DNA from: JBIOHP01 sp044449065
GTDB lineage: Bacteria; Bacteroidota; Ignavibacteria; UBA10030; SZUA-254
Reading direction: 5' to 3'
DNA length: 42,411 bases
Assembly: GCA_044449065.1 (NCBI GenBank)
Contig: JBIOHP010000032.1
Coordinates: 1-42,411, forward strand
The position numbers and the translations under genes are program-made. Position 1 is the first letter of the stretch, and every line of letters starts with the position of its first letter. The notes under the pieces are model-generated. The model did no database searches and was not told where the DNA came from. It was given only the letters and a program-made list of their open reading frames with translations. Of this stretch, positions 22,871-32,177 are shown piece after piece.

Positions 22871-24223
22871 TCACAGCACCATTTTCTCATCAACATTTTG
22901 GAGATTCTGGACGATGGCTTCGAGGAACGAGCCGCCCAGAGCGCCGTCAACAATACGGTGATCGAACGATAATGATAGATACGAAATTAACCGTATCGCA
23001 ATCGCGTCATTAATCACAACGGGCCGTTTCTTCGCGGCGCCTATGCCGAGGATCGCAACCTGCGGCTGGTTGATAATCGGGATGCCGATCATCGTGCCGA
23101 ATACGCCGAAGTTGGTGATGGTAAACGTCCCGTTTTCGATATCCGCAGGGGTGAGCCGACGTGTGCGCGTGCGCGCTGCGAGGTCATTCACCGATCGTGC
23201 CAGGCCGCCGAGGTTCTTTTCGTCCGCGTTCTTTATGACCGGCACAATCAATCCGTTCTCGGAAGCGACGGCAATGCCGAGGTTGATGATTTTCTTTAAA
23301 ATAATTTTGTCCCCTTCAACCGAAGAGTTGACGAGCGGATATTGCTTCAACGCTTTCACCACAGCGTCGCAGATGAACGGCATAAACGTTAGCTTGAAGC
23401 CCTCGCGATGCTCGAATGCCGCTGCGTTTATCCGCCGGACAGCGTCCACCTTTGTCATATCGCATTCGTGGATCGCCTGAACATGGGGCGAGGTTTGCAC
23501 GCTCTTCACCATATGTTCGGACATTTTCTGCAAAACATTGCTCATCTGGAGAATTTCGAAATGCGGAGGAGGATATTTTTTTAATAAATCGCCGCTCTCG
23601 ATTGTCTTTAAACCTGATTCAATCCTCGGCGCTGAGGGTCCTGATGGCGCTGCCGAAGGTGGAGTTGGAGCTGTCGGTGCTGCGGCGGGTTTTACCGGCT
23701 GAATTGTGCCCTTCTTCTTTGCGTCGACATAGGCAAGGATATCTTTCTTCGATACCCTGCCTCCGTCTCCTGTGCCGGGGATGGTTTCGAGCTCCGTCAT
23801 GGAAATATTTTCTTCACGGGCGATATTTAATACCAGCGGAGAATAAAACCGTCCCGCCATTGGAGCGGCTGCCGTTACAGGAGCTTGTTGCGTAGGTGCT
23901 GCAACAGGTTTCGTTTCCGGTTTCGGCGCGCTTGCAGGAGTTGCGGCGGGTTTTGGCATCTCGGCGCTGACAGTTGCCGACTCATCGGTATCGATCTCTG
24001 CGATAACAATTTGCACTGCGACTGTAGTCTGTTCGGGAAAGAGTAGCTTCGTCACCACACCCGACGCGGGCGAAGGGATTTCCGAATCGACTTTATCGGT
24101 GCTGATTTCCAGCAAGGTCTCGTCTTTTTTTATTTTGTCGCCGGGCTTCTTGTGCCATTTAATGATAGTTCCTTCGGTTAAGCTTTCGCCTAACTGGGGC
24201 ATTACAACGTCAATTTTTGCCAT
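22871..24223 (-). CDS. 2-oxoacid dehydrogenase E2, dihydrolipoyl acyltransferase
   Basis: A 450-residue E2 core subunit. It has one lipoyl domain (about 1-78) with the lipoylated lysine K44 in STDKVDSE, an Ala/Pro-rich linker, a peripheral-subunit-binding domain (about 127-167, FYSPLVLNIAREENI), a second Ala/Pro linker, and the catalytic domain (about 220-450) with SFDHRIVDG (H422, D426). It transfers acyl groups from lipoamide to CoA. It is the only E2 in the window, yet two E1 enzymes are encoded upstream, so it may serve pyruvate, branched-chain 2-oxoacids or both. A single lipoyl domain with this linker style is common to the BCKDH/PDH E2 of Bacteroidetes relatives. Confidence 0.95.
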   Translation of the reverse strand: MAKIDVVMPQLGESLTEGTIIKWHKKPGDKIKKDETLLEISTDKVDSEIPSPASGVVTKLLFPEQTTVAVQIVIAEIDTDESATVSAEMPKPAATPASAPKPETKPVAAPTQQAPVTAAAPMAGRFYSPLVLNIAREENISMTELETIPGTGDGGRVSKKDILAYVDAKKKGTIQPVKPAAAPTAPTPPSAAPSGPSAPRIESGLKTIESGDLLKKYPPPHFEILQMSNVLQKMSEHMVKSVQTSPHVQAIHECDMTKVDAVRRINAAAFEHREGFKLTFMPFICDAVVKALKQYPLVNSSVEGDKIILKKIINLGIAVASENGLIVPVIKNADEKNLGGLARSVNDLAARTRTRRLTPADIENGTFTITNFGVFGTMIGIPIINQPQVAILGIGAAKKRPVVINDAIAIRLISYLSLSFDHRIVDGALGGSFLEAIVQNLQNVDEKMVL

Positions 24224-24361
24224 GGTGGTATTTTAGAAATTGTGTTTATTGTTTAAAATTTATAATAAAATCAAGCTATTTGCAAAAATGAATAAACATC
24301 TTATGTTGCTACGAATATAATGAGAAAATATTGTTTTTAATCCTTCATCTCGGTTGTTATT

Positions 24362-24417
24362 GTACAGCAAAGCGCTGCTTTGCTGAAAGATGCAACAAAG
24401 CTGGTGCTTTTTTGTAC
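24362..24417. repeat. GTAC-bounded twin-hairpin repeat, copy 2
   Basis: The GTACAGCAAAG...CTTTGCTG hairpin is followed by a CAACAAAGCTGGTGCTTTTT hairpin and GTAC. It is in inverted orientation relative to 1925-1987. Confidence 0.8.
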
Positions 24418-24471
24418 ATAATAAAATCGAGCCATTTGCAACATGAATTTGGATGTTAAAAAACAACATCA

Positions 24472-24538
24472 GAGTCACCCTGAACTTGTTTCAGGGTCTT
24501 AGTATAGATAGATCCCGAAACAAGTTCGGGATGACTCA
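24472..24538. repeat. Double-palindrome dispersed repeat
   Basis: CACCCTGAACTTGTTTCAGGG is followed by GATCCCGAAACAAGTTCGGG, the same type as 3165-3238 and the core of 13101-13232. Confidence 0.7.
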
Positions 24539-24618
24539 TTCTTTCTGGATAATACAAAATACACAACAATCCCGATTTATGGGGAGTGTTGTACAAGGTC
24601 TCCCTGTTGCAATTTTTT

Positions 24619-24674
24619 GTACAGAAAAGCTCTGCTTTGCTGAAAGACGCAACAAAGCTGGAGCTTTGTTGTAC
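24619..24674. repeat. GTAC-bounded twin-hairpin repeat, copy 3
   Basis: GTACAGAAAAGCTCTGCTTTG is the first hairpin and CAACAAAGCTGGAGCTTTGT the second, closed by GTAC. It has the same orientation as copy 2. Confidence 0.8.
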
Positions 24675-24738
24675 AACGCAGGCTGAAGCCGGGGGCTACC
24701 GTTTTACTTTCGTGTTATTGCAATTTACAGCCATGTAA

Positions 24739-24802
24739 GGAGATTGCTACTCCCGACTCCCGCCAAAAAGATGGCGGGTAAAGCGGTCGGGATCGCAATG
24801 AC
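24739..24802. repeat. GGAGATTGCTAC...GCAATGAC palindrome
   Basis: A longer member of the family, with an inner CCCGACTCCCGCC...GGCGGG...GGTCGGG nested hairpin. It lies about 15 nt after the E1 beta stop codon and may act as its 3' end. Confidence 0.65.
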
Positions 24803-24817
24803 CTACTCGATAAACTG

Positions 24818-25798
24818 CTAATATGCAGCAAGGGCGCGAAGCGCCTCGACTATTTTTTGCGCATTGGGTAAAAAGTATTCTTCCAGCGGTGGCGCAAAGG
24901 GAACGGGTGTATCGCAGGCGCCCATGCGTTTAACCGGCGCGTCGAGATAACTAAATGCCCGATCCGCAATGATTGCCGCGATCTCCCCGCCGATTCCGCC
25001 GGTGAGATTATCCTCATGCAAAATCAAAACTTTTCCCGTTTTCTTCACCGTCGTTAACATTGCGTCGGTATCCAGCGGCTGCAACGTTCTGAGATCCAAT
25101 ATTTCAACCTGCACGCCTTCCTTCGATAACACTTCCGCAGCTTCCAGTGCCCAGTGGACACCTGTGCCATACGTTATCACCGATAGATCAATCCCGGTCC
25201 GTTTGATATCCGCTTTTCCAATCGGCACCAGAAAATCATCATCGGGAATTTCCGCCTTAATGTGGCGGTAGAGATATTTATGCTCAAGATAGAGGACGGG
25301 ATTGGGATCGCGTATTGCCGATTTCATCAGACCCTTCGCATCGTACGGAGTTGACGGCGCTACAAGTTTCAATCCGGGGGTGTGGAAAAACCACATCTCC
25401 GGATTAACCGAATGAAACGGTCCGCCATGTATTCCTCCCCCGGATGGCAGACGAACAACCATCGGCAATGACACGGACGTGCGAAAGTAATATTTCGCGG
25501 CGTTATTCACGAGCTGATTGAACCCGTTCGAAACGAAATCGGCGAACTGCATCTCTGCAACAGGTCTCATGCCCACTAATGAAGCTCCCATCGCCGCGCC
25601 GATGATTGCGCCTTCTGCGATGACAGTATCGATCACCCTGTTCTCGCCGAATTCTTCCAGGAATCCTTTCGTAACTTTGAACGCCCCTCCATACGCGCCG
25701 ATATCTTCTCCGATAAGGAAGACGGAAGAATCGCGCCGCATCTCCTCGCGGAGACCTTCGCTGATCGCATCAAGATAGGTGATTGTTCTTCCCATCAT
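24818..25798 (-). CDS. pdhB: Pyruvate (2-oxoacid) dehydrogenase E1 component, beta subunit
   Basis: A 326-residue transketolase-like E1 beta subunit. It has FLIGEDIGAYGGAFKVTKG near the start, the VAEMQFADF block, and PSTPYDAKGLMKSAIRDPNP, all typical. The C-terminal HEDNLTGGIGGEIAAII lies in the transketolase C-terminal domain. It forms the alpha2beta2 E1 with the alpha subunit encoded directly upstream; the alpha stop TAA abuts this ATG with no gap. The complex decarboxylates a 2-oxoacid and reductively acylates the E2 lipoyl group. Pyruvate is the likely substrate by comparison with the fused, branched-chain-type E1 next to it, but specificity is inferred. Confidence 0.93.
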   Translation of the reverse strand: MMGRTITYLDAISEGLREEMRRDSSVFLIGEDIGAYGGAFKVTKGFLEEFGENRVIDTVIAEGAIIGAAMGASLVGMRPVAEMQFADFVSNGFNQLVNNAAKYYFRTSVSLPMVVRLPSGGGIHGGPFHSVNPEMWFFHTPGLKLVAPSTPYDAKGLMKSAIRDPNPVLYLEHKYLYRHIKAEIPDDDFLVPIGKADIKRTGIDLSVITYGTGVHWALEAAEVLSKEGVQVEILDLRTLQPLDTDAMLTTVKKTGKVLILHEDNLTGGIGGEIAAIIADRAFSYLDAPVKRMGACDTPVPFAPPLEEYFLPNAQKIVEALRALAAY

Positions 25799-26836
25799 TT
25801 ACCCGGCATATAAACCATGGAGGATATCTTCACCGGGAGGATACGGAGCCGCCAGCGCGTAATTAACAGCGTCTTCAAGCGTTGTTTCAATACCTTTTTC
25901 AAACGATGTTTTGATGTTGTCGGTTAAAATTCCTCTTTCTCTATTTATGCGTTCAAACTTATCGATGGGATCTTTTGCTTTCCATTCTTCGATTAAATCC
26001 TTTGGAACATACCACGCATTATCATGCGCGGCATGACCCTGCATCCTCATCGTCACGGATTCGATGATCGTTGGACCGCCGCCTGATCGAGCACGCGCGA
26101 ACGCATCACTGCATATCCTATACACTTCCAGAATGTCCGTACCATCGATAGTTACACCGGGGATACCGTAGCCGATGGCGCGGTCGGCAAAGTTTTTTGC
26201 TGCCGTTTGTTTCGTGACCGGAGTTGAATACGCAAATTGATTGTTTTCTATAATCAAGACGAACGGCAGTTTTAACGCGGAGGCAAACGCAAGGCCTTCA
26301 TGGACCTCGCCGACGCTTGCTCCACCATCGCCGATATACGTCAACACAACGGAATGTTCATCGCGGATTTTTGAAGCAAGCGCCACCCCTGCCGCAACGG
26401 GAACCATCGCTCCCAGATGGCTGATATTTCCATAAATTTTTAATTTGGGATCGGCATAGTGACCCGTTCCGTCTCGTCCGGCGGTCATCCCTTCCTTTCT
26501 CCCGAGATATTGCAGCATCAACCGGCGGATGGTTTGACCTTTGACGATATGCGAGCCAAGATCGCGGTGCATCGGAAAGACATAATCTTCCTTTGCAAGC
26601 GCATATGTGCTTCCCACCGATGTGGCTTCGTTTCCTCTTCCGGAGTACGCACCGCCGACAACTTTTCCCTGGTTATACAACCGGTTAACAGTCTCCTCGA
26701 ATTCCCTTGTCAGGCGCATATAAAAATACAGTTTCAACAAATCATCTTTTGTTAAACCGGATTCTGAATTTTTTCCATCCGTGCTTTTCAAAGTCACCTG
26801 ATTCGATGAACTTATTTTAGAGTTGTTCTTCACCAT
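25799..26836 (-). CDS. pdhA: Pyruvate (2-oxoacid) dehydrogenase E1 component, alpha subunit
   Basis: A 345-residue ThDP-binding E1 alpha subunit. The ThDP/Mg motif is GDGGASVGEVHEGLAFA...ENN, starting with GDG as in pyruvate-type enzymes. HRDLGSHI and TAGRDGTGHYAD are conserved active-site loops. The first 28 residues are polar and probably disordered. I chose the ATG at 26836; a TTG directly before it is also in frame. It lies 21 nt after the fused E1 gene and directly abuts the beta subunit gene, so all are in one operon. Confidence 0.93.
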   Translation of the reverse strand: MVKNNSKISSSNQVTLKSTDGKNSESGLTKDDLLKLYFYMRLTREFEETVNRLYNQGKVVGGAYSGRGNEATSVGSTYALAKEDYVFPMHRDLGSHIVKGQTIRRLMLQYLGRKEGMTAGRDGTGHYADPKLKIYGNISHLGAMVPVAAGVALASKIRDEHSVVLTYIGDGGASVGEVHEGLAFASALKLPFVLIIENNQFAYSTPVTKQTAAKNFADRAIGYGIPGVTIDGTDILEVYRICSDAFARARSGGGPTIIESVTMRMQGHAAHDNAWYVPKDLIEEWKAKDPIDKFERINRERGILTDNIKTSFEKGIETTLEDAVNYALAAPYPPGEDILHGLYAG

Positions 26837-26857
26837 CAAAAGACGACGAGGAAAATG

Positions 26858-28990
26858 TTAATACGCGGCAAGTTTTTCCAGCGCTGTGACGATGTTGGTA
26901 GTCTGGGGAAGCATTCCGTATTCGAGCGTTGGTCCATAGGGAACGGGACTATCCTGCGCCGCGACCCGTTCGATCGGCGCATCGAGATGCGTGAACGCTT
27001 CTTTCGCAATAATAGCGGCGATCTCGGCGCCAAATCCTCCGGTGAGTGTGTCTTCGTGAACTATCAGCACTTTTCCGGTCTTCCGCACCGAGGCAAGAAT
27101 TGCATCCGTATCGAGAGGATTTAATGTGCGAAGGTCTATTACTTCTACATTGACCTGATTCACTTCCAACTTTCGCGCGGCTTCGAGAGATCGTTGGACC
27201 ATCATTCCCCAGGTAATGATCGAAATATCCGAACCTTCTTTAACGACTTTTGCCAGACCAAATGGAAGACAGTAATCGGCGTTTGGTTCGTTGGTGGCTG
27301 CGAAACTGGCACGATACAATCCTTTATGCTCACAAAAAATAACCGGGTCATCACAGCGGCAGGCGGTTTTCAATAATCCCTTTGCGTCGGCTGCATTGGA
27401 AGGCATGACCACCCGCAATCCGGGTATATGGGTGAAAAATCCATCAATGCTCTGACTATGATAGAGACCGCCGTGGATGTAGCCGCCGACAGCTACGCGC
27501 ACAACCATGGGACAGCTCCACTCGTTATTCGAACGAAATCGCAGCATGGAAACCTCGTCGCGAAGCTGCATAAACGCGGGCCAGATATAATCGCCAAATT
27601 GTATTTCGACAACGGGTTTGAATCCCCGTACCGCCAAACCAAACGCCGTGCCCACGATGCTTGCTTCCGATAAAGGAGAATTAAATACACGCCCCCATCC
27701 GAACTGTTTTGTCAAACCTTTGGTAGCGGTAAACACGCCGCCTTTATCGCCGCCGCAATCTTCGCCATAGACAAGCATTTTCGGATTACGCGCAAGTTCT
27801 TCACTCAGAGCATGGGTAATCGCATCGACCATAACGATTTTATTTCCCTCATGCTGCGGTTCTGTAAAATTTTGCGCTGATATGACTTCGGTCGATGCAT
27901 AAACATGTTTAAGTAAATTTTCGACCGGCTGCTGTTCGGCCGCTTCCGCCTTCATGGCTGCTTCATCGATCCGTTTGGTCACTTCGTCTTGAAGCTTGGA
28001 TATCTCGGCAGCCGAGGCGATGCCATTATCGATAAGATATTTTTCCAACCGTGGCAACGGATCGCGTTCACGATCACGCGCAAGATCATCGGGCGTGCGG
28101 TACTTCCGCTGGTCGTCGGAGGAAGAGTGCGCGAGCAATCTCACGGTGTTTGCAAGAATTAACGATGGTCCCTCGCCTTTCCGTGCGGCTGCTACCGCAT
28201 GAGAAGCCGTCTGATAGGATTCGATAAAATCGCACCCATCGATCTCATACCGGTGCAAACCCTGGTACCCGCTGACAAGATCGTAAACAGATTTTGCGGC
28301 AGTTTGGTATTCTTTTTTAACTGAAATTGCGTATTTATTATCCTGAATCAGAAAAATGACCGGCAATTTTTCACGGGCTGCCCAATTAAGCGCTTCATGA
28401 AATTCACCTTCGCTCGTTGCGCCTTCTCCGGATGACACATACACTACTTCATCCGTGCCCTCTTTCACGGCGCCGAGCGCGGTGCCGACTGCTTCCAAAT
28501 ATTGCGTTCCGGTTGGACTCGATTGAGAAACGATGCGCCATTTTTTATGTCCCCAGTGAAACGGCATCGCGAATCCCCCGCTGCTTGGTCCGGTTGATCG
28601 GTGCAGCGCTTCAAGGAAAACTTCCTCAACCGTATATCCGAAACCCAATGAGAATGCCATATCACGGTAATAAGGATACGCCCAATCGTATCCCGGTTTC
28701 ATGGCAAATGCAGTCCCCACCTGCGCCGCCTCATGACCGGAAACGCCGATATGAAAGAAGACTTTGCCCTGCTTCAGCAGGATCAACACCTTGTCATCGG
28801 ATTTTCTTGCGGTATACATAGTACGATACGCTTCAACGAGCCGATCCCGTGAAATGGATTGATCGCCGTTTCGTTTTGGACCGGAGGCTATTTCACGTTT
28901 CCCGGTATCAAGGGAAAAAGATTTCTTATCTTTTTTCTCGGAAGATTGGCGGGATTGTGATGTAGTTAAACTTTTACCGCTTGAATCCAT
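26858..28990 (-). CDS. Fused E1 alpha-beta 2-oxoacid dehydrogenase, branched-chain type
   Basis: A 710-residue fusion of E1 alpha (about 45-380) and E1 beta (about 395-710). The alpha part has GEGATSEGEFHEALNWA with GEG rather than GDG, and HSSSDDQRKYRT, both features of 2-oxoisovalerate dehydrogenase. The beta part has LVYGEDCGGDKGGVFTATKG, VEIQFGDYIWP and HEDTLTGGFGAEIAAII. It likely decarboxylates branched-chain 2-oxoacids from Val, Leu and Ile. The fusion is frequent in Bacteroidetes-type bacteria. I chose the ATG at 28990, which overlaps the lipB stop by one base (TAATG), over a start at 29047 inside lipB. It has no E2 of its own nearby and probably uses the one at 22871-24223. Confidence 0.93.
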   Translation of the reverse strand: MDSSGKSLTTSQSRQSSEKKDKKSFSLDTGKREIASGPKRNGDQSISRDRLVEAYRTMYTARKSDDKVLILLKQGKVFFHIGVSGHEAAQVGTAFAMKPGYDWAYPYYRDMAFSLGFGYTVEEVFLEALHRSTGPSSGGFAMPFHWGHKKWRIVSQSSPTGTQYLEAVGTALGAVKEGTDEVVYVSSGEGATSEGEFHEALNWAAREKLPVIFLIQDNKYAISVKKEYQTAAKSVYDLVSGYQGLHRYEIDGCDFIESYQTASHAVAAARKGEGPSLILANTVRLLAHSSSDDQRKYRTPDDLARDRERDPLPRLEKYLIDNGIASAAEISKLQDEVTKRIDEAAMKAEAAEQQPVENLLKHVYASTEVISAQNFTEPQHEGNKIVMVDAITHALSEELARNPKMLVYGEDCGGDKGGVFTATKGLTKQFGWGRVFNSPLSEASIVGTAFGLAVRGFKPVVEIQFGDYIWPAFMQLRDEVSMLRFRSNNEWSCPMVVRVAVGGYIHGGLYHSQSIDGFFTHIPGLRVVMPSNAADAKGLLKTACRCDDPVIFCEHKGLYRASFAATNEPNADYCLPFGLAKVVKEGSDISIITWGMMVQRSLEAARKLEVNQVNVEVIDLRTLNPLDTDAILASVRKTGKVLIVHEDTLTGGFGAEIAAIIAKEAFTHLDAPIERVAAQDSPVPYGPTLEYGMLPQTTNIVTALEKLAAY

Positions 28991-29691
28991 TAATGGTTCT
29001 CCATAGTTAATTGTCTTTTCATATTCAGTATTATTTCGGGTGAACATACTTCCATTTCGGCGTTGAAAACATCGCCAAAACGGTTAATCAAAATTTTCGC
29101 GACTTCTTCAAGCGGCATATCTTTACCTATAAGTTGCTGTAAGGATGTAACCCCCTTATGGAAAATTCCGCAGGGTATAATTGAATCGAAATATTTAAGA
29201 TCGGTATTGATATTAAAGGCGAAACCATGCATCGTGATCCACCGGGAAACCTTCACGCCGATGGCGGCAATTTTTTCCCCTTTCACCCAAACACCGGTAA
29301 AACCGGGCTCACGCTCTCCTTTTAGGTCAAAATCGTTCAGAACGCGAATAATTACCTCTTCGATGTCTCTTAAATAACGGTGAATATCCTTATAATAGTT
29401 TCCGAGATTAAGAATTGGATATCCCACGAGTTGTCCGGGACCATGATAGGTTATATCGCCGCCCCGATCGATATGATACACTTCTGCACCCGTTGATTTT
29501 AAAAAATCTTCATTCGCAAGGAGATGGTTTTCATCGCTCCCCTTTCCCAACGTATACACATGACGATGCTCATTGAGGAGTAATACGTCGGGGATAATAT
29601 TTGCGGACCGCAGCGAATGAAGTTCCCGCTGGTAATCCCAAATAGTTTTATAATCGGTTAACCCGAGATATGTTGCGAGTATGTTACGCAC
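28990..29691 (-). CDS. lipB: Lipoyl(octanoyl) transferase
   Basis: A 233-residue LipB that moves octanoate from acyl-carrier protein to the lipoyl domains of E2 and similar proteins; LipA then adds sulfur. Signatures are RGGDITYHGPGQLVGYPILN (77-96), K147 in AAIGVKVSRW and catalytic C174 in IIPCGI. The start codon is GTG (29689-29691), with LGLTDYKTIWDYQREL following as in other LipB proteins. It ends in a one-base overlap (TAATG) with the fused E1 gene, which ties cofactor attachment to the enzyme it modifies. Confidence 0.96.
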   Translation of the reverse strand: MRNILATYLGLTDYKTIWDYQRELHSLRSANIIPDVLLLNEHRHVYTLGKGSDENHLLANEDFLKSTGAEVYHIDRGGDITYHGPGQLVGYPILNLGNYYKDIHRYLRDIEEVIIRVLNDFDLKGEREPGFTGVWVKGEKIAAIGVKVSRWITMHGFAFNINTDLKYFDSIIPCGIFHKGVTSLQQLIGKDMPLEEVAKILINRFGDVFNAEMEVCSPEIILNMKRQLTMENH

Positions 29692-29784
29692 GTTTGCCGG
29701 CTTGCCCCATGGAGAATATTTCCCAAACTATGACAATAGTAATAAAATGTACTTCACCCCTATGCTGCAACAATTTTTTGGTGA

Positions 29785-31179
29785 TCAAATATTCACAGAA
29801 TGCCCGAACGCGTTTTCCGCTGCTTCCATAATCGCTTCGGAGAGCGTGGGATGAGCATGAATCGTCTGATGGATAGAGCCGCCGGTTGCCTCGAGCGTTT
29901 TTGCAACGCCAAGTTCGCCGATCATTTCTGTCGCATCCGCTCCGAGGATGTGCGCGCCTAACAATTCGCCATATTTTTCGTCAAAAATTAATTTCACGAG
30001 ACCGTCCGTTTCTCCAATCGCGCGGGCTTTCCCGCTGGCGCTGAAGGGAAACCGTCCGATTTTTAATTTGTACCCTGCGGAGAGCGCCTTTTCTTCGGTC
30101 ATGCCGAAACTTGCCACCTGCGGCTGGCAATAGGTACAACCCGGTATATTATCGTAATTGATCGGCACAGGATTTTTGCCTGCTATCGCCTCGACGCACA
30201 CGATTCCTTCCCGTGAAGCCACGTGCGCAAGCCAGGGAGGTCCGGCAACATCCCCGATTGCATAGACGCCTTGAACATTCGTCCGGCTATAATCATCAAC
30301 TTGAATCCATCCTTTTTCCGTTTTAATGCCGAGAGTTTCCAACCCGAGGTTTTCAATATTGCCCTGCACACCAATTGCCATGAGGGCGATCTCTCCTTTT
30401 AAGTCCTTCTTTCCGTCTTTGGTGGAGACCGAGACAACAACTTCCTTGCCCGTTTTAACAGAATCAACTTTCGTCCCCGTCAGTAGTTCGATGCCTGATT
30501 TTTTGAAATTACTTTCGAGGAGCTGGGTGAGTTCTTTATCTTCGATGGGGAGAATATTGGGCATCATTTCAACAACAGTGATCTTAGTTCCAAGCGAATT
30601 ATAGAAATAGGCAAATTCGATTCCAATAGCTCCTGCGCCTATGATCACCATCGATTTGGGAAGCTCGGAAAGGATCATGGCTTCGGTGCTTGAGATTACT
30701 TTTTTCCCGTCGATGGTCACTCCGGGTAACGTGCGCGGTCTCGCTCCCGTAGCAATAATAATATGTTTGGCAATAATAGTATCGGTGGTCTTCCCGCCAC
30801 TACTAACCTCCAGTTTCCCTTGAACAATTAATTTCGCGGAACCTGAAATAAGATCGACTTTATTTTTTTTAAAGAGGTACTCGATTCCCTTGGAATTCCG
30901 TATTGCAACATCGCGGCTTCGCTTAATTATTTTCGGGAAATCAAACGAAAGTTCCTTGTAGGTGATTCCCCATTCTTCGGCATGTTTAAATTGATTATAG
31001 ATTTCGGCGTTTTTTAAGAGGGCTTTTGTTGGAATACATCCCCAATTCACACAAACACCACCTACTCTATCGCGTTCAATCACGGCAGTCTTAAAGCCAA
31101 GTTGAGCGCCACGGATAGCAGCAACGTAACCGCCCGGTCCGCCGCCAATTACAGCGATATCATATTGTCGTTCTGGCAT
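29785..31179 (-). CDS. lpdA: Dihydrolipoyl dehydrogenase (E3)
   Basis: A 464-residue flavin disulfide reductase that reoxidises the dihydrolipoyl group of E2 with NAD+. It has the FAD motif GGGPGGYVAA (12-21), the redox disulfide C43/C48 in GGVCVNWGCIPTK, the NAD motif VIIGAGAIGIEFA, and the C-terminal HAHPTLSE with H443 and E448. The Trp in NWGC (where many have NVGC or NRGC) is a variant seen in some bacterial E3 proteins. It is the first gene of the leftward lpdA-lipB-E1 run; 93 nt separate it from lipB. The promoter should lie in the 640-nt A/T-rich spacer upstream. Confidence 0.97.
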   Translation of the reverse strand: MPERQYDIAVIGGGPGGYVAAIRGAQLGFKTAVIERDRVGGVCVNWGCIPTKALLKNAEIYNQFKHAEEWGITYKELSFDFPKIIKRSRDVAIRNSKGIEYLFKKNKVDLISGSAKLIVQGKLEVSSGGKTTDTIIAKHIIIATGARPRTLPGVTIDGKKVISSTEAMILSELPKSMVIIGAGAIGIEFAYFYNSLGTKITVVEMMPNILPIEDKELTQLLESNFKKSGIELLTGTKVDSVKTGKEVVVSVSTKDGKKDLKGEIALMAIGVQGNIENLGLETLGIKTEKGWIQVDDYSRTNVQGVYAIGDVAGPPWLAHVASREGIVCVEAIAGKNPVPINYDNIPGCTYCQPQVASFGMTEEKALSAGYKLKIGRFPFSASGKARAIGETDGLVKLIFDEKYGELLGAHILGADATEMIGELGVAKTLEATGGSIHQTIHAHPTLSEAIMEAAENAFGHSVNI

Positions 31180-31823
31180 AATTTCTTAATAATAAAAAAA
31201 GCGTATGAAACTCCATTATTGTGTAATAGGAGTATTTTGTCGTTAAAAAGTTATAAAAATATATGAAATACGCACGGGAAAGTCAATGAAACTTGCTGAT
31301 CGTTAATCTACGTGAAAAAATATTTTTATTTATTCGTGAAAATTCATGCAAGCATTTCAATCCAAAATCAATTTTGAACTGTTTGCAAGTTTGGAGTGTT
31401 TGATTGCTACTGAACATCAATACTTTCACGTGGTTCATTCGGGGAAGAGACCCATGATAATATTCTTTGGATTATCTTTGGGGAGAATTTAAATATTGAA
31501 CGTTTTACATAACCACAACAATATCAATGTGTTATAATTTTTTATTATTGGGTTCAGTTATAAAAAATGAATTTTGGGAATTTATGAAGCTGATCAATTG
31601 TTAAGATCACGATTGCAGTTTAGCAACTTTAGGTTTTCCTTTTCTCAATAAATATTATTATATGTCAACAAACAACGAGCAAACATTACAATCGAATAGT
31701 GAAAAACAGTTCAATTGCTACGATTTTTTTAAGTCTGGACGTGTGTCCTGTATCACTAATAATTGGGGTAATCCCCTTATATTGTTATAATTCAAAGCTT
31801 CTCAATTATCTCAAATTAATACT
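31180..31823. other. A/T-rich intergenic region between divergent genes
   Basis: Between the divergent lpdA and cupin genes. No gene has support: short frames, such as one of 42 codons from 31662, lack ribosome-binding sites and family signatures. It has no copies of the repeat families found elsewhere in the window. It must hold the promoters of both flanking genes, but I cannot place them with confidence. Confidence 0.6.
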
Positions 31824-32177
31824 ATGTACGAAATCGCTACTCAAGCCAAAGTTTCCTTTACGGATGCATATCGTAAAGTTTCAAATCTTATCGGGAAACG
31901 ATCCGTATGCCTGTTTCAACATGGATCATTGGAGATAAAGATGTATGCGCCAAAAACGGTTGATCCACAAACGCCGCACAGGCAGGACGAAGCGTATATT
32001 GTCATGAAAGGGAAAGGATATTTTTATATCGATGGGTCTCGCATTCCTTTCGAACCAGGCGACTTCCTTTTTGCGCCCGCCGGCGTTGAACACCGGTTCG
32101 AAAATTTTTCCGACGATCTCGTGGCCTGGGTCATCTATTACGGACCCGAAGGCGGCGAACAACCGATAGGATACTAA
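31824..32177 (+). CDS. Small single-domain cupin protein
   Basis: A 117-residue cupin_2 beta-barrel. The first cupin motif is PHRQDEAYIVMKGKGYFYID (51-70), with H52 and E56; the usual second His is Gln54, so metal binding may rely on fewer residues. The second motif is PFEPGDFLFAPAGVEHRF, with H90. Such proteins act as small isomerases, dioxygenases, or sugar/amino-acid-binding domains. The neighbouring reductase and dioxygenase genes on the same strand hint at small-molecule catabolism, but the gaps are 305 and 35 nt, so operon membership with this gene is uncertain. Confidence 0.85.
   Translation: MYEIATQAKVSFTDAYRKVSNLIGKRSVCLFQHGSLEIKMYAPKTVDPQTPHRQDEAYIVMKGKGYFYIDGSRIPFEPGDFLFAPAGVEHRFENFSDDLVAWVIYYGPEGGEQPIGY

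Larger units (their letters stand above)
24224..24817. other. Repeat-packed spacer between E1 beta and E2 genes
   Basis: No gene is supported here. The spacer holds two GTAC-bounded twin-hairpin repeats (24362-24417, 24619-24674) with a partial third one (about 24586-24618), a double palindrome (24472-24538) and a GGAGATTGCTAC...GCAATGAC palindrome (24739-24802). It interrupts what is otherwise a continuous E1-E2 gene run, so E2 may need its own promoter. Confidence 0.75.

Noticed and set aside
28991..29047. Upstream start of the fused E1 gene inside lipB
   Set aside because: It would overlap lipB by 58 nt; the TAATG junction at 28990 gives a normal coupled start.
31699..31938. Short plus-strand frames before and over the cupin gene, including a 42-codon frame from 31662
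   Set aside because: The longer one runs into the cupin gene in another frame; neither has a ribosome-binding site or recognisable sequence.
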